The notes under the pieces are model-generated. The model had not been told where the DNA came from and searched no databases. It worked only from the letters and a program-made list of their open reading frames with translations. DNA of 6,793 nt, from positions 1 through 6,793 of the forward strand of contig CAJTWQ010000072.1 in assembly GCA_910579835.1 (NCBI GenBank), given 5' to 3'. The stretch comes from an uncultured Ruminococcus sp. GTDB lineage: Bacteria > Bacillota > Clostridia > Oscillospirales > Ruminococcaceae. A program made the translations under genes and the position numbers. Shown piece after piece: positions 1-6,306 of the stretch; the stretch's first letter is position 1; the number at the start of each line of letters is the position of its first letter.

Positions 1-180
1 GTTGATTTCCTCGCAGTTTGCCGTAATTATCCCAACCCCGGTCGGCGCTATCTCGTTCATATCAAACGTTCCGCCGCCCTCCGGCAGGCTTACATAAGCG
101 TTTTTTGTGCCGACAGCCGTTATAAATTCGCCCCAGTTTCCGGGAATGTATGGGTCTGTCTGCGTGCCTGTGCCTAACAT
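1..180 (-). CDS. Tail-tip or adhesin-like phage protein, N-terminal fragment (runs off left edge)
   Basis: The minus-strand frame opens with ATG at 180-178 and stays open for 60 codons to the window edge, so only the N-terminus is visible. It starts MLGTGTQTDPYIPGNWGEF; the G-x-GT-x-x-DPY...W-x-EF pattern resembles the start of secreted or phage tail proteins of Clostridia that continue as repetitive, possibly beta-helical, structures. That link is from memory of the pattern, not an alignment. No signal peptide or membrane segment is visible. Its ATG overlaps the Dit stop codon by one base (TAATG), which suggests translational coupling; the nearest Shine-Dalgarno-like AAGGA lies about 12 bases upstream, rather far. 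The position after Dit is where siphophages usually encode the tail-associated lysin/baseplate hub (Tal), but the visible residues do not look like a Tal N-terminus. Reading frame is near certain; function is an inference from position and motif. Confidence 0.72.
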   Translation of the reverse strand, partial: MLGTGTQTDPYIPGNWGEFITAVGTKNAYVSLPEGGGTFDMNEIAPTGVGIITANCEEIN

Positions 181-896
181 TATATGTACCGTTCCTTTAC
201 GTTTATTGAAGCAGCCGTTACATTTCCGGAATGCTTAACATAATTCATCCCCTCATGAAGTAGTGGAAAATTATTGTAAGTCAGCTGCGTTATTGAGATT
301 TTATTATCCCCGTCCACATAGTAAACCGCTTGGGAATCGCAGTCGATTATGATTTCCTGCGAATTAAGCTCAGACGGAATCTTGATAATAAAATCCGCTC
401 CGTTTACAGTGATAGTCACGTCCCCTTCGCCTTTCAGACGGAATTCAGGGGCAGAAAAAACAGTTCCGGTATTGTCAACAGCCGTGTAATCTATCGAACC
501 TGTCAGGTTGACTTCCGTAGGTGATACGGCGTATGCAAAGGGGCGTGCCGTGACGGATATTGAAATCTCCGCCGCCAGCAGCGCAACCGGTTCAGGTGTA
601 ATCGGACCGAGTATCACATCAAGATATTCGTCCTGTGCCGTAGAAATAACCAGCTTCCCCGAGCCGTTCAGCGCCTTGTATATCTTACGGATATTCTCCG
701 GTGAAGCGTCGTCCAGATATGTTTCTATCGAAAATGATGCATTGTCAAAAGTGTTCATCCGCTGCATGACTTTCCGGATTCCTCCGGCTGCCGTAAGTTC
801 GCTGTACACAGCAGCCCACGAAGGGCGTACGATCGGCTTTGTCACCATAAGTCCAAGCTCTTCACTGTTATATCCGTTGAAAATAAAGCTGCTCAT
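180..896 (-). CDS. Distal tail protein (Dit), SPP1 gp19.1-like (Sipho_tail family)
   Basis: This 238-residue protein fits the Dit family, whose hexamer ring closes the distal end of the tail tube and is the platform for the baseplate and receptor-binding proteins. The N-terminal domain (about 1-125) begins with an FNGYNSEELGL stretch and ends with the typical strand followed by ARPFAY (117-122). The C-terminal half (about 149-238) has the galectin-like pattern of the family: P150-E-F, G-x-G (156-158), a TVNG turn (163-166), I-I-I-D-C (182-186), and NFPLL..GMN (209-218) before a final beta-strand. Length is normal for Dit. The start at 896 overlaps the tape measure stop in an ATGA; an AAGGA lies about 10 bases upstream, a loose ribosome binding site, so coupling to the upstream gene is likely. 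The stop overlaps the ATG of the next gene. Its place right after the tape measure supports the call. Confidence 0.9.
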   Translation of the reverse strand: MSSFIFNGYNSEELGLMVTKPIVRPSWAAVYSELTAAGGIRKVMQRMNTFDNASFSIETYLDDASPENIRKIYKALNGSGKLVISTAQDEYLDVILGPITPEPVALLAAEISISVTARPFAYAVSPTEVNLTGSIDYTAVDNTGTVFSAPEFRLKGEGDVTITVNGADFIIKIPSELNSQEIIIDCDSQAVYYVDGDNKISITQLTYNNFPLLHEGMNYVKHSGNVTAASINVKERYI

Positions 897-3800
897 AAGC
901 CCATATTCCTTTCTGCTCTCCGCTGTTCGCAGGCAAGATCTTCCGCAAGCCGCCGCATATCATAACTGCCGGAAATCTTTGCATTTATTGTGTTGTTTAT
1001 GTATACGTTTCTGCTGCTCCCTGCGGATGTTACAGGCGTGTTCCGGGCGCTTCCCGTCAGCGGAGTTATTTTCGCTCCGCCGTTCATTATCTCTATCAGC
1101 TCCGGTCCTGCTTCGGCTACTATGCCTTGTCCGCTGCCTAAAAAACCGCCGGCGGCGAAAAACGGAATGTTATCAAAGATTTCGTTAAACATATTCGGGA
1201 TTTTAAAACTTATCTCCGGTTGAGGTCCATAGCTTAGTGAAGAATTGAGGGCATCCTGAATCGTGCCGACTATGCCGTCAATGGCGTTCCCCACTGATTC
1301 TCCGAATGTACCGATCTGGGATTCAAAGCCGTTTCGCAGGAATACACCCAGCGTATCTCCGAGATTATAGCCGCGTTCTTTCATTAGCCTCTCCAGTTCG
1401 GATAAATCGACGCCCTGATCGAGCAGCCGCTTACAGGTATCCTTAAAGCTTCTCCCAAAAACATCCCCTGATTTCAAACCGCCGTCAAGACTCGCTTCAA
1501 CGTTTTCCGCCAGTGCATCGGCGACCGTCTGCATCTGCTTTTTGGAACTTTCTTTACATCCGTTCTCTGCGGCTTTGTTGGCAAGATCGAAGTCGCTGTT
1601 CATTTTTTCAAGAGTATTGTTATAAGCCTTTCGGCGCTCATCATCGGTAGCATTTTTATCGGCAATGACCTTCTTGTATTGATCGTTATGCTCGGTCAGA
1701 AGTCTGCTTGCCTTTTCAAATTCACCATCCGCTATCAGGTTTTCAGCTCGCATGAGCCAGTCGAGTTCAGATGTGGCAAGGTCGTATTTTTCCTGAGCTT
1801 CATTACGAGAAGTCACTGCTGTATTGTAATGCTCCAGAGCCCTGTCTCTTTGTTTTTCGAGAACACCTAAATCTGTTTCACCTACATCATATCCCTTTTT
1901 GAAGAGACTAATTTTTGATTCTGCTTCTTGTAACAAATTATACTTTTCAGCAGCATTATTCTTAGCATCAAAATATTCCTTTTTAGCGTCAGATTGATTC
2001 TGACCAAGCTCAGCTTCGTTTGCACTATAAGCCTCGAATAACCGCTGCGCCCTCTGCTTCTCAATAGTCTCTTCAATTGTGGATTTCAGCTCGCCGTATT
2101 TCTGAATCTGACCGTCAACAAGCTTTATTTCCACGCCTGTTGCCGCCGTAAGCTCGTTGGCGATATATTTCACTCGCTCCTCGTAGCCTTGCTTTATTTT
2201 GCCGTTCTGATCAACAAGCTTTTGCAGCTCGTCCCATTTTTGCCGAATATCGTCGTATTCTATATCAACCTTGACGGCGTTTTCGTCGGCGGCTTTTTTT
2301 AAATCCTTGATATGATCTATGGATTCACGGCACTGTCTCTGATATTCCTCCTGTTCCTCGATAAATTTGTCAGTTTCGCTTTTTCCCACTTTGACTTTGT
2401 CGCTGAAATAATCAATTGCTGTTGCCGCAATTCCCACACCGGCAGCAACAACTCTGAAAGGATTGGCTTTCAGCGTGGAACTAAACGCTTCCATAACCGA
2501 ATTTCCGGACTTGACAGAGGAAAAGAACTTTTTTACCGCATCTGTTCCCGGCTTAACTTTCTCAGTGATTTTCCATGCAATTAATGCTGCGCCTATGCCT
2601 TTGATTACGGGCGTGGATTTTTTAAGAAAATCAACGGCTTTCGGAAGATTTTTCACGGAAAAGTCAAGGAATTTTATTGCCTTGCTGACTGCTTTTTCAA
2701 GAACTTTTTCTATCTCCGGCATTTTGGATGTGACATACTGAGCAACATCACGCAGGGCGGGATTCAGCTTTTCTGAAAGTGAAATCTTCATTCCGTCCAC
2801 AGCGCTGCCCAGAATCGTCATGTCTCCCTGTAGATTATCGACCATAGTTGCAGACATATCACTGGCCGCACCGTCGCAGTCACGGATAGAACCCGAAAGC
2901 TTGTCAATATCTCCCGGTGCTGCGTTAACAAGAGAAAGAAATCCTGACATTGCCTCTTTTCCTGCTATACGCTGAGCATAGTCAGCTTGTTCAGCCTCGG
3001 TAAGTCCCTGCCAGCTTGTTCTCAAGTCGCCGAGGATTTCATTAAGTCCTCTCATAGAACCGTCTGCGTTTATCGTTTCTACACCCAGCTCCTGAAAAGC
3101 AGAATAAGCCTTTTCGCTTGTATCCGTCATTGCAGTAAGAATAGCTCTTAGGGATGTTCCTGCCTGACTTGCCTTGATGCCGCTGTTCGCCATAAGTCCG
3201 ATAGCTTCTGCCGTGTCCTCAACGGAAAAATTCAGCGCTCCGGCAATAGGCGCAACATATTTGAAAGTCTCGCCCATCATTGATACGTTTGTATTTGCGT
3301 TGGAGCTTGCCGCTGCCAGAACATCTGCAAAATGCCCGCTGTCTTCGGCGGTAAGTCCGAAAGCTGTCAGGGCATCCGTCACAATATCCGATGTAGTCGC
3401 CAGATCTTCACCGGAGGCGGCTGCAAGGCTCATGATACCCTCGATACCGCCAAGCATATCCTCCGTTTTCCAGCCAGCCATTGCCATGTACTGGAACGCG
3501 TCTGCCGATTCCTTTGCAGTAAATTTTGTTGTCGCGCCCATTTCCTCAGCCTTTGCTGTAAGAGATTCCAGATCAGCGGAAGAAGCACCTGAGATCGCTC
3601 CGACATTTGACATTGCCGCCTCAAAGTCCATACCCGTCTGGATTACATCCTTTGTAAAATCCTTTAGTTCCGAGCCGGCTTTTTTTATTCCGTCTGCGAC
3701 AAGATTTCCGAGAGCCACCGTCATTGCAGATATACCGCCGGATGCGGTACTGTCGGCTTTTTCGCCAAGCTCCTTTACATCGTCTGCTGTGTCTGACGAT

Positions 3801-4420
3801 TCGCTGCCAAGCTTTTCAACCTTTTCGTTGGCTTCTTTAAGACCGTTTTCATACTTTTCAACGGCAGCATGAGCATATTCGAGCTCACGCTGAAAAGCAC
3901 GATACTGTTCCTCAGAGATATTTCCAAGACGGAGATTTTCCTCCATGGAATGTTCAGCTGTCTCCAGCTCGCGTACCTTCTTTTCGGCATTTTCAACAGA
4001 TTTACAGAACTTTTCATATTTGCCCTGATCTATTTCACCGCTTTTGAATTTAGCTTCCGTCTCCTCCTGCTGAGATTTAAGCTCTTTGAGCTTATCCTTT
4101 GCCTTGGTCAGCTTATCTCGAAACTTATCGTATGCTCCCTGGTCGATTTCTCCGTTTTTAAATCTTTCCGCAAAACCTTTCTGCGCATCTTCAAGAATTT
4201 TGACTTTTTCCCGCGAACTTTCAATAGCTTTCGTCAGAAGTTCCTGTTTTTGCCGCCATAGAACGGCGGAGTCTCCGACAGTTTTAACGGCAGCGTTTAT
4301 TGACCTCAGCTCAGAAGATGCTGATCTGCTCTTTTCTTCAACGTCTTTCAGAGCCTTGCCAAGTCCGATAGTATCAGCGCCAATCTGTATGCTCAGTCCC
4401 TTAATTATTTTGTCTGCCAT
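893..4420 (-). CDS. Phage tail tape measure protein, TP901 family
   Basis: The 1175-residue product sets tail length, fills the tail tube during assembly and is ejected with the DNA. Residues 1-50 match the usual N-terminus of this family (I-x-I-G-A-D-T...L...SSELRSINAAVK). Residues about 55-205 are charged, probable coiled coil with three 38-residue repeats. The TP901 core lies at about 264-545, with FEAAMSNV, FTAKESADAFQYMAMAGW and GLMANSGIKASQAGTSLRAI-type motifs. Two hydrophobic stretches (about 604-617 and 652-669) could be membrane-active. Residues about 685-965 are again charged helix. The C-terminus has AAGGF...VAEAGPELIEI (1089-1111), common in tape measures of Firmicute phages. No peptidase or muramidase domain was recognised. 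GGAGG sits 6 bases before the ATG, which overlaps the T stop (TAATG). At about 1.5 angstrom per residue, the length predicts a tail near 175 nm; that is an estimate from a general rule. Confidence 0.96.
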   Translation of the reverse strand: MADKIIKGLSIQIGADTIGLGKALKDVEEKSRSASSELRSINAAVKTVGDSAVLWRQKQELLTKAIESSREKVKILEDAQKGFAERFKNGEIDQGAYDKFRDKLTKAKDKLKELKSQQEETEAKFKSGEIDQGKYEKFCKSVENAEKKVRELETAEHSMEENLRLGNISEEQYRAFQRELEYAHAAVEKYENGLKEANEKVEKLGSESSDTADDVKELGEKADSTASGGISAMTVALGNLVADGIKKAGSELKDFTKDVIQTGMDFEAAMSNVGAISGASSADLESLTAKAEEMGATTKFTAKESADAFQYMAMAGWKTEDMLGGIEGIMSLAAASGEDLATTSDIVTDALTAFGLTAEDSGHFADVLAAASSNANTNVSMMGETFKYVAPIAGALNFSVEDTAEAIGLMANSGIKASQAGTSLRAILTAMTDTSEKAYSAFQELGVETINADGSMRGLNEILGDLRTSWQGLTEAEQADYAQRIAGKEAMSGFLSLVNAAPGDIDKLSGSIRDCDGAASDMSATMVDNLQGDMTILGSAVDGMKISLSEKLNPALRDVAQYVTSKMPEIEKVLEKAVSKAIKFLDFSVKNLPKAVDFLKKSTPVIKGIGAALIAWKITEKVKPGTDAVKKFFSSVKSGNSVMEAFSSTLKANPFRVVAAGVGIAATAIDYFSDKVKVGKSETDKFIEEQEEYQRQCRESIDHIKDLKKAADENAVKVDIEYDDIRQKWDELQKLVDQNGKIKQGYEERVKYIANELTAATGVEIKLVDGQIQKYGELKSTIEETIEKQRAQRLFEAYSANEAELGQNQSDAKKEYFDAKNNAAEKYNLLQEAESKISLFKKGYDVGETDLGVLEKQRDRALEHYNTAVTSRNEAQEKYDLATSELDWLMRAENLIADGEFEKASRLLTEHNDQYKKVIADKNATDDERRKAYNNTLEKMNSDFDLANKAAENGCKESSKKQMQTVADALAENVEASLDGGLKSGDVFGRSFKDTCKRLLDQGVDLSELERLMKERGYNLGDTLGVFLRNGFESQIGTFGESVGNAIDGIVGTIQDALNSSLSYGPQPEISFKIPNMFNEIFDNIPFFAAGGFLGSGQGIVAEAGPELIEIMNGGAKITPLTGSARNTPVTSAGSSRNVYINNTINAKISGSYDMRRLAEDLACEQRRAERNMGL
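3824..4165 (-). repeat. Three degenerate 38-residue (114-bp) tandem repeats in the tape measure gene
   Basis: Residues 86-123, 124-161 and 162-199 of the tape measure align without gaps. The signature is F-K-x-G-E-I-D-Q-G-x-Y-x-K-F in units 1 and 2, and L-R-L-G-N-I-S-E-E-Q-Y-R-A-F in unit 3, so the key glycines fall at 90, 128 and 166. DNA units are 4165-4052, 4051-3938 and 3937-3824. Units 1 and 2 are clearly similar at the protein level and moderately so in DNA; unit 3 has diverged. Each unit reads as a short turn followed by a charged helix, so the block probably forms a segmented coiled coil. Confidence 0.8.
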
Positions 4421-4725
4421 TATTTACCTCCGAACTTTTCTTTCAGCGCTTTGCGATCCGGCTTTGTCTGCTGATAAAAATATGCGTTCTCCAGATATTC
4501 CCGTCCTGCCTTTGACAGTTCGCAGTTCCAGACTACAGCGTCGTGCAGATAGCCCCAGTAATCAAATATTTCAAGTTCACCGATCTCGCCGAAGTTATAT
4601 CCTGTATAGTCTGCAACGATCTTCACATCGCTGCTGCTGTTTTCAAAACGTGCCTTACTGCCGCCGTTTTCGGGATAGTAAGGCACGTTTAGTTTGGGTC
4701 TGATTCTTTTTCGCCGTTCACCCAT
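4420..4725 (-). CDS. Tail assembly chaperone T-domain ORF (-1 frame partner of the upstream G ORF)
   Basis: This 101-codon ORF lies in the -1 frame relative to the upstream chaperone ORF and overlaps its last 37 bases. The C-terminal part resembles T domains that follow G in Firmicute siphophages: FDYWGYLHDAVVWN (54-67), GREYLENA (74-81) and TKPDRKALKEKF (87-98). In the lambda system the T part of the GT fusion binds the tape measure protein and recruits tube subunits; the tape measure gene starts at the stop codon of this ORF. The ATG at 4725 has no convincing ribosome binding site (the bases before it are pyrimidine-rich), and the frame is open upstream back to a TAA at 4773-4771, so residues 1-11 may never be made. 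The real product is probably the frameshift fusion, entering this frame at L12. A minor independent product cannot be excluded. Confidence 0.85.
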   Translation of the reverse strand: MGERRKRIRPKLNVPYYPENGGSKARFENSSSDVKIVADYTGYNFGEIGELEIFDYWGYLHDAVVWNCELSKAGREYLENAYFYQQTKPDRKALKEKFGGK

Positions 4726-4955
4726 GCAGGGAAAGCTTTCATGAATCTGTGAAAATCGTCGGTAGTGAAATTATCTACGACATACTCTTCCGTGATTTCC
4801 GTTCCTTCGTCGTTTCTGCCGCATATCTCCGCCACAGAGCGGAAAAGCTGAGGATCGTTCTTTGCAAGAAGCAACCCCTTGTAATACTGCCGCAGCGTAG
4901 GCGGTTTGATAGTCAATGCAGTGCCGTTATCCAGCTTCAAATTAAATCTTCTCAT
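4420..4955 (-). CDS. Predicted GT-type frameshift fusion of the tail assembly chaperone (178 residues)
   Basis: Joining the G ORF (88 residues, to N88) by a -1 slip at 4692-4698 to the T ORF from L12 gives a fusion of 88 plus 90 residues. The junction would read ...SDPN-LNVPYY.... In lambda, and in many other long-tailed phages, G and GT are made in a fixed ratio by -1 frameshifting and both are needed for tail assembly but absent from the mature virion. Here the frame relation, the heptamer, the downstream stem and the position between the major tail protein and tape measure genes all agree with that arrangement. The efficiency of slippage cannot be read from sequence. Confidence 0.78.
4646..4690 (-). 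promoter_or_regulatory. RNA stem-loop (perfect 14-bp stem, 17-base loop), likely frameshift stimulator
   Basis: On the minus strand AAACGTGCCTTACT (4690-4677) is the exact reverse complement of AGTAAGGCACGTTT (4659-4646); the loop is 4676-4660. The stem starts one base after the slippery heptamer and contains the last two bases of the G stop codon. If the three outer A-U pairs are melted, the GC-containing stem begins 4 bases after the heptamer, close to the usual spacing for a -1 frameshift stimulator. The loop contains CCG-AAAA-CGG, which might form a small inner hairpin. Both arms encode residues in the T frame (about 12-27). Confidence 0.82.
4689..4955 (-). CDS. Tail assembly chaperone, G-type ORF
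   Basis: This 88-residue protein sits between the major tail protein and the tape measure gene, where lambda G-type chaperones are encoded. It begins MRRFNLKLDNGTALTIKPPT; the family pattern is a short beta-hairpin with the gene's only hydrophobic N-terminal strand, then helices (LRQYYKGLLLAK 21-32, DDFHRFMKAFPAWV 66-79) and a charged tail. No strong primary-sequence motif defines the family, so position, size and the -1 frameshift arrangement carry most of the call. GGAGG lies 8 bases before the ATG, and the start follows the major tail protein stop by three bases. It should be made in excess over the fusion product because most ribosomes would stop at TAA (4691-4689). Confidence 0.83.
   Translation of the reverse strand: MRRFNLKLDNGTALTIKPPTLRQYYKGLLLAKNDPQLFRSVAEICGRNDEGTEITEEYVVDNFTTDDFHRFMKAFPAWVNGEKESDPN
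4692..4698 (-). promoter_or_regulatory. -1 ribosomal frameshift slippery site C CCA AAC
   Basis: The last sense codons of the G ORF are GAC CCA AAC followed by TAA (4691-4689). The bases CCCAAAC fit the X XXY YYZ rule in the zero frame, so both tRNAs can re-pair after a -1 slip (CCA to CCC, AAC to AAA). The slip leads into the T ORF at CTA (4692-4690). The frame overlap available for a -1 shift runs only from about 4770 to 4689, and this heptamer is at its very end. Confidence 0.83.
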
Positions 4956-4958
4956 ATT

Positions 4959-5549
4959 TTAATCCTCCGTATTATCTGCTGAGTCAAAAGATGTCGGTTC
5001 AATGACTTCTTCCTCGTAAGTAAGCAGCGTCCCGTCATTGTCGAGTTTAGGCTCAAGCTCAAAACTCTGATTGATTATTGATTCCTTATCAGGAGCATAT
5101 GCAGCTTCCCAGCCACCTGTATTTACGCCCACACCTGTAATACGTACATCGCCGTCAGTCGCATCACGGTGCACGCCTCTGATAAGATAGCGTTTGCCGT
5201 TGTCGTTAGTAATACCGCCGATTTTTGTTATACGTTTGCCGTCCTTTTCAGAAACTCTTGCTGTAGCGACAAGCCTTGCAATGGTGTTGCCGTTCCAGGT
5301 AATATTTCCGTAGCCGATAGATGCGGTTTCTCCAGTAAGCTTGCGCTTCTTGGCTTTGCCGTCGTCTGATTCAGCAAGATGCCAGTTAGCGGTATAGATG
5401 ATGGTGCCGCCGTTTTTCGTGCGTCCAATCATATTCTTTTCCGTTTCTATAACGGAATCCTCCGGAATGGTTCCCGTAAACTCGATAACATAAAAATCCA
5501 TTGAACCCAGCTGTATTCTATCGAGTTCTTTTGTCTGTGTATGTGACAT
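4959..5549 (-). CDS. Major tail (tube) protein
   Basis: This 196-residue protein is the likely tube subunit that stacks in rings around the tape measure. It matches a common Firmicute phage major tail protein pattern: GGTIIYTANWHLAESDDGK (47-65), a lysine-rich hairpin (66-70), then GYGNITWNGNTIARLVATAR (79-98), the KITK/IGGI segment with NGKRYLIRGVHRDATDGDVR (117-136), and DKESIINQSFELEP (154-167) before an acidic C-terminal tail. The size is that of a tube protein without an added Ig-like decoration domain, and none is seen. GGAGGA is placed 7 bases before the ATG and overlaps the end of the upstream gene; the stop is followed three bases later by the chaperone start. The adjacent terminator-type and chaperone genes fit the normal order. 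Confidence 0.88.
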   Translation of the reverse strand: MSHTQTKELDRIQLGSMDFYVIEFTGTIPEDSVIETEKNMIGRTKNGGTIIYTANWHLAESDDGKAKKRKLTGETASIGYGNITWNGNTIARLVATARVSEKDGKRITKIGGITNDNGKRYLIRGVHRDATDGDVRITGVGVNTGGWEAAYAPDKESIINQSFELEPKLDNDGTLLTYEEEVIEPTSFDSADNTED

Positions 5550-5553
5550 AATT

Positions 5554-5877
5554 TTATCCTCCGTATTTCTGAATAATATTAAACGAATATACAGTCATGT
5601 GCATATCTTCATCCTTTAGATAAGTGCATATCTTTTCGAGCTGCACATCCCTGAACATAGTCTCCAATTTACGTTCAAGAGCAAGATCTCTGCGAGCTGT
5701 GTATATTTCGATAATTATACTGCACTCCCGATAAAGATTGTAATTATCTGCACCCTTTATTTCCGCCGATTTTTCGTACCAGACCTGAAACGGTAGCTTC
5801 TGAGGCTTTGTAAATTTCAGATATGCCGTCGGTATCTCCAGTGTTTCAAGTCTTTTGGATATTTCTTTCAGTTCCAT
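5554..5877 (-). CDS. Probable tail terminator / tail completion protein
   Basis: This 107-residue protein lies between the HK97 gp10-like gene and the major tail protein, the place of the tail terminator that caps the tube at its head-proximal end. Its build fits the small alpha-beta fold of that group: an N-terminal helix (LKEISKRLETL 3-13), a strand with PQKLPFQVWY (25-34), GADNYNLYRECSIIIEIYT (42-60) leading into a helix ALERKLETMF (66-75), and C-terminal strands ending FNIIQKYGG. Similar Firmicute phage proteins have the PQK-P-P-F/Y-V-Y and ADN patterns, usually under vague names. The ATG directly follows the TAA of the upstream gene, with GGAGG 8 bases before it. The role is inferred from position and fold pattern; I cannot assign a family name with certainty. 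Confidence 0.72.
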   Translation of the reverse strand: MELKEISKRLETLEIPTAYLKFTKPQKLPFQVWYEKSAEIKGADNYNLYRECSIIIEIYTARRDLALERKLETMFRDVQLEKICTYLKDEDMHMTVYSFNIIQKYGG

Positions 5878-6306
5878 TTACAGATCCTCCAGAAGTTTTT
5901 CAGCTTTTTTCTGAGCGTGTTCGTTGGCAATGCTGATATGTGGGACAGGCTGCGAATATTTTTTTCCAAATTCACCGTAATATTTTCTGCCTGTTCCAAG
6001 ACGAGTAAGATGACCGTTTTCAAGCAGATGCGTAAGACGATAATGCTTGCCTTTGACATGAACAGTTACTGTGATTTCTCCACGCTCTTTTTCTATATCG
6101 CAAGCCCAGCTGCGACGGTATGCTCCCTTAGAAATATTCTTGTCGTTTCCATCGAACACAGGAGAAAGTTCCTTGACCTCCTGCCTTGCCTCCATGCCTA
6201 TACTTTCAATTCCGTCCTCAACCTTTTTAACGATTTCATCAGTATATTTGCGGCAGCACTCAGCAAGCGCCGCCGCAAGCTCGTCGGGTGAAATGAGATC
6301 GCTCAT
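5878..6306 (-). CDS. HK97 gp10 family phage protein (head-tail joining/tail protein)
   Basis: The 142-residue product has the hallmark of the HK97 gp10 family: after a long N-terminal helix (about 7-46, DELAAALAECCRKYTDEIVK onward) comes a beta region with YRLTHLLENGHLTR (89-102) and, near the end, PVPHISIANEHAQKKAEKLL (120-139). Family members act at the head-tail joint or in tail completion; the exact role of gp10 itself is not settled. A G-K-rich loop (103-116) separates the two motifs. The start overlaps the head-closure stop as ATGA, with GGGGAG 8 bases before the ATG inside the upstream gene; a GAGG only two bases from the ATG is too close to be the functional site. Order and spacing are typical for this module. 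Confidence 0.88.
   Translation of the reverse strand: MSDLISPDELAAALAECCRKYTDEIVKKVEDGIESIGMEARQEVKELSPVFDGNDKNISKGAYRRSWACDIEKERGEITVTVHVKGKHYRLTHLLENGHLTRLGTGRKYYGEFGKKYSQPVPHISIANEHAQKKAEKLLEDL

Noticed and set aside
508..1188. Plus-strand open frame (226 codons) opposite Dit and the end of the tape measure
   Set aside because: Both minus-strand genes here have clear family features; the plus-strand product has none and is rich in Arg, Leu and Ser as expected of an antisense shadow.
1882..2076. Second minus-strand frame (64 codons) within the tape measure gene
   Set aside because: It is out of frame inside a continuous supported gene, has no recognisable features, and merely coincides with the AT-rich segment.
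3174..3872. Long plus-strand open frame (232 codons) opposite the tape measure gene
   Set aside because: It is antisense to the well-supported TP901 core; its product is a low-complexity Ser/Ala/Phe-rich sequence with no family resemblance, and it is explained by the codon bias of the minus-strand gene.
4646..4690. The inverted repeat as a rho-independent terminator
   Set aside because: The loop is 17 bases, only four T residues follow the stem on the minus strand, and the essential tape measure gene lies directly downstream in the same tightly packed operon.
4086..4703. Plus-strand open frame (205 codons) opposite the T ORF and the tape measure start
   Set aside because: It spans a gene junction on the opposite strand, has no recognisable motifs, and conflicts with three supported minus-strand genes.
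4707..4713. Alternative slippery sequence C GAA AAA in the G/T overlap
   Set aside because: It lies in the overlap and the A-site codon AAA could re-pair, but the P-site codon GAA would have to re-pair with CGA, so it breaks the X XXY YYZ rule; CCCAAAC downstream fits fully and is next to the stem.
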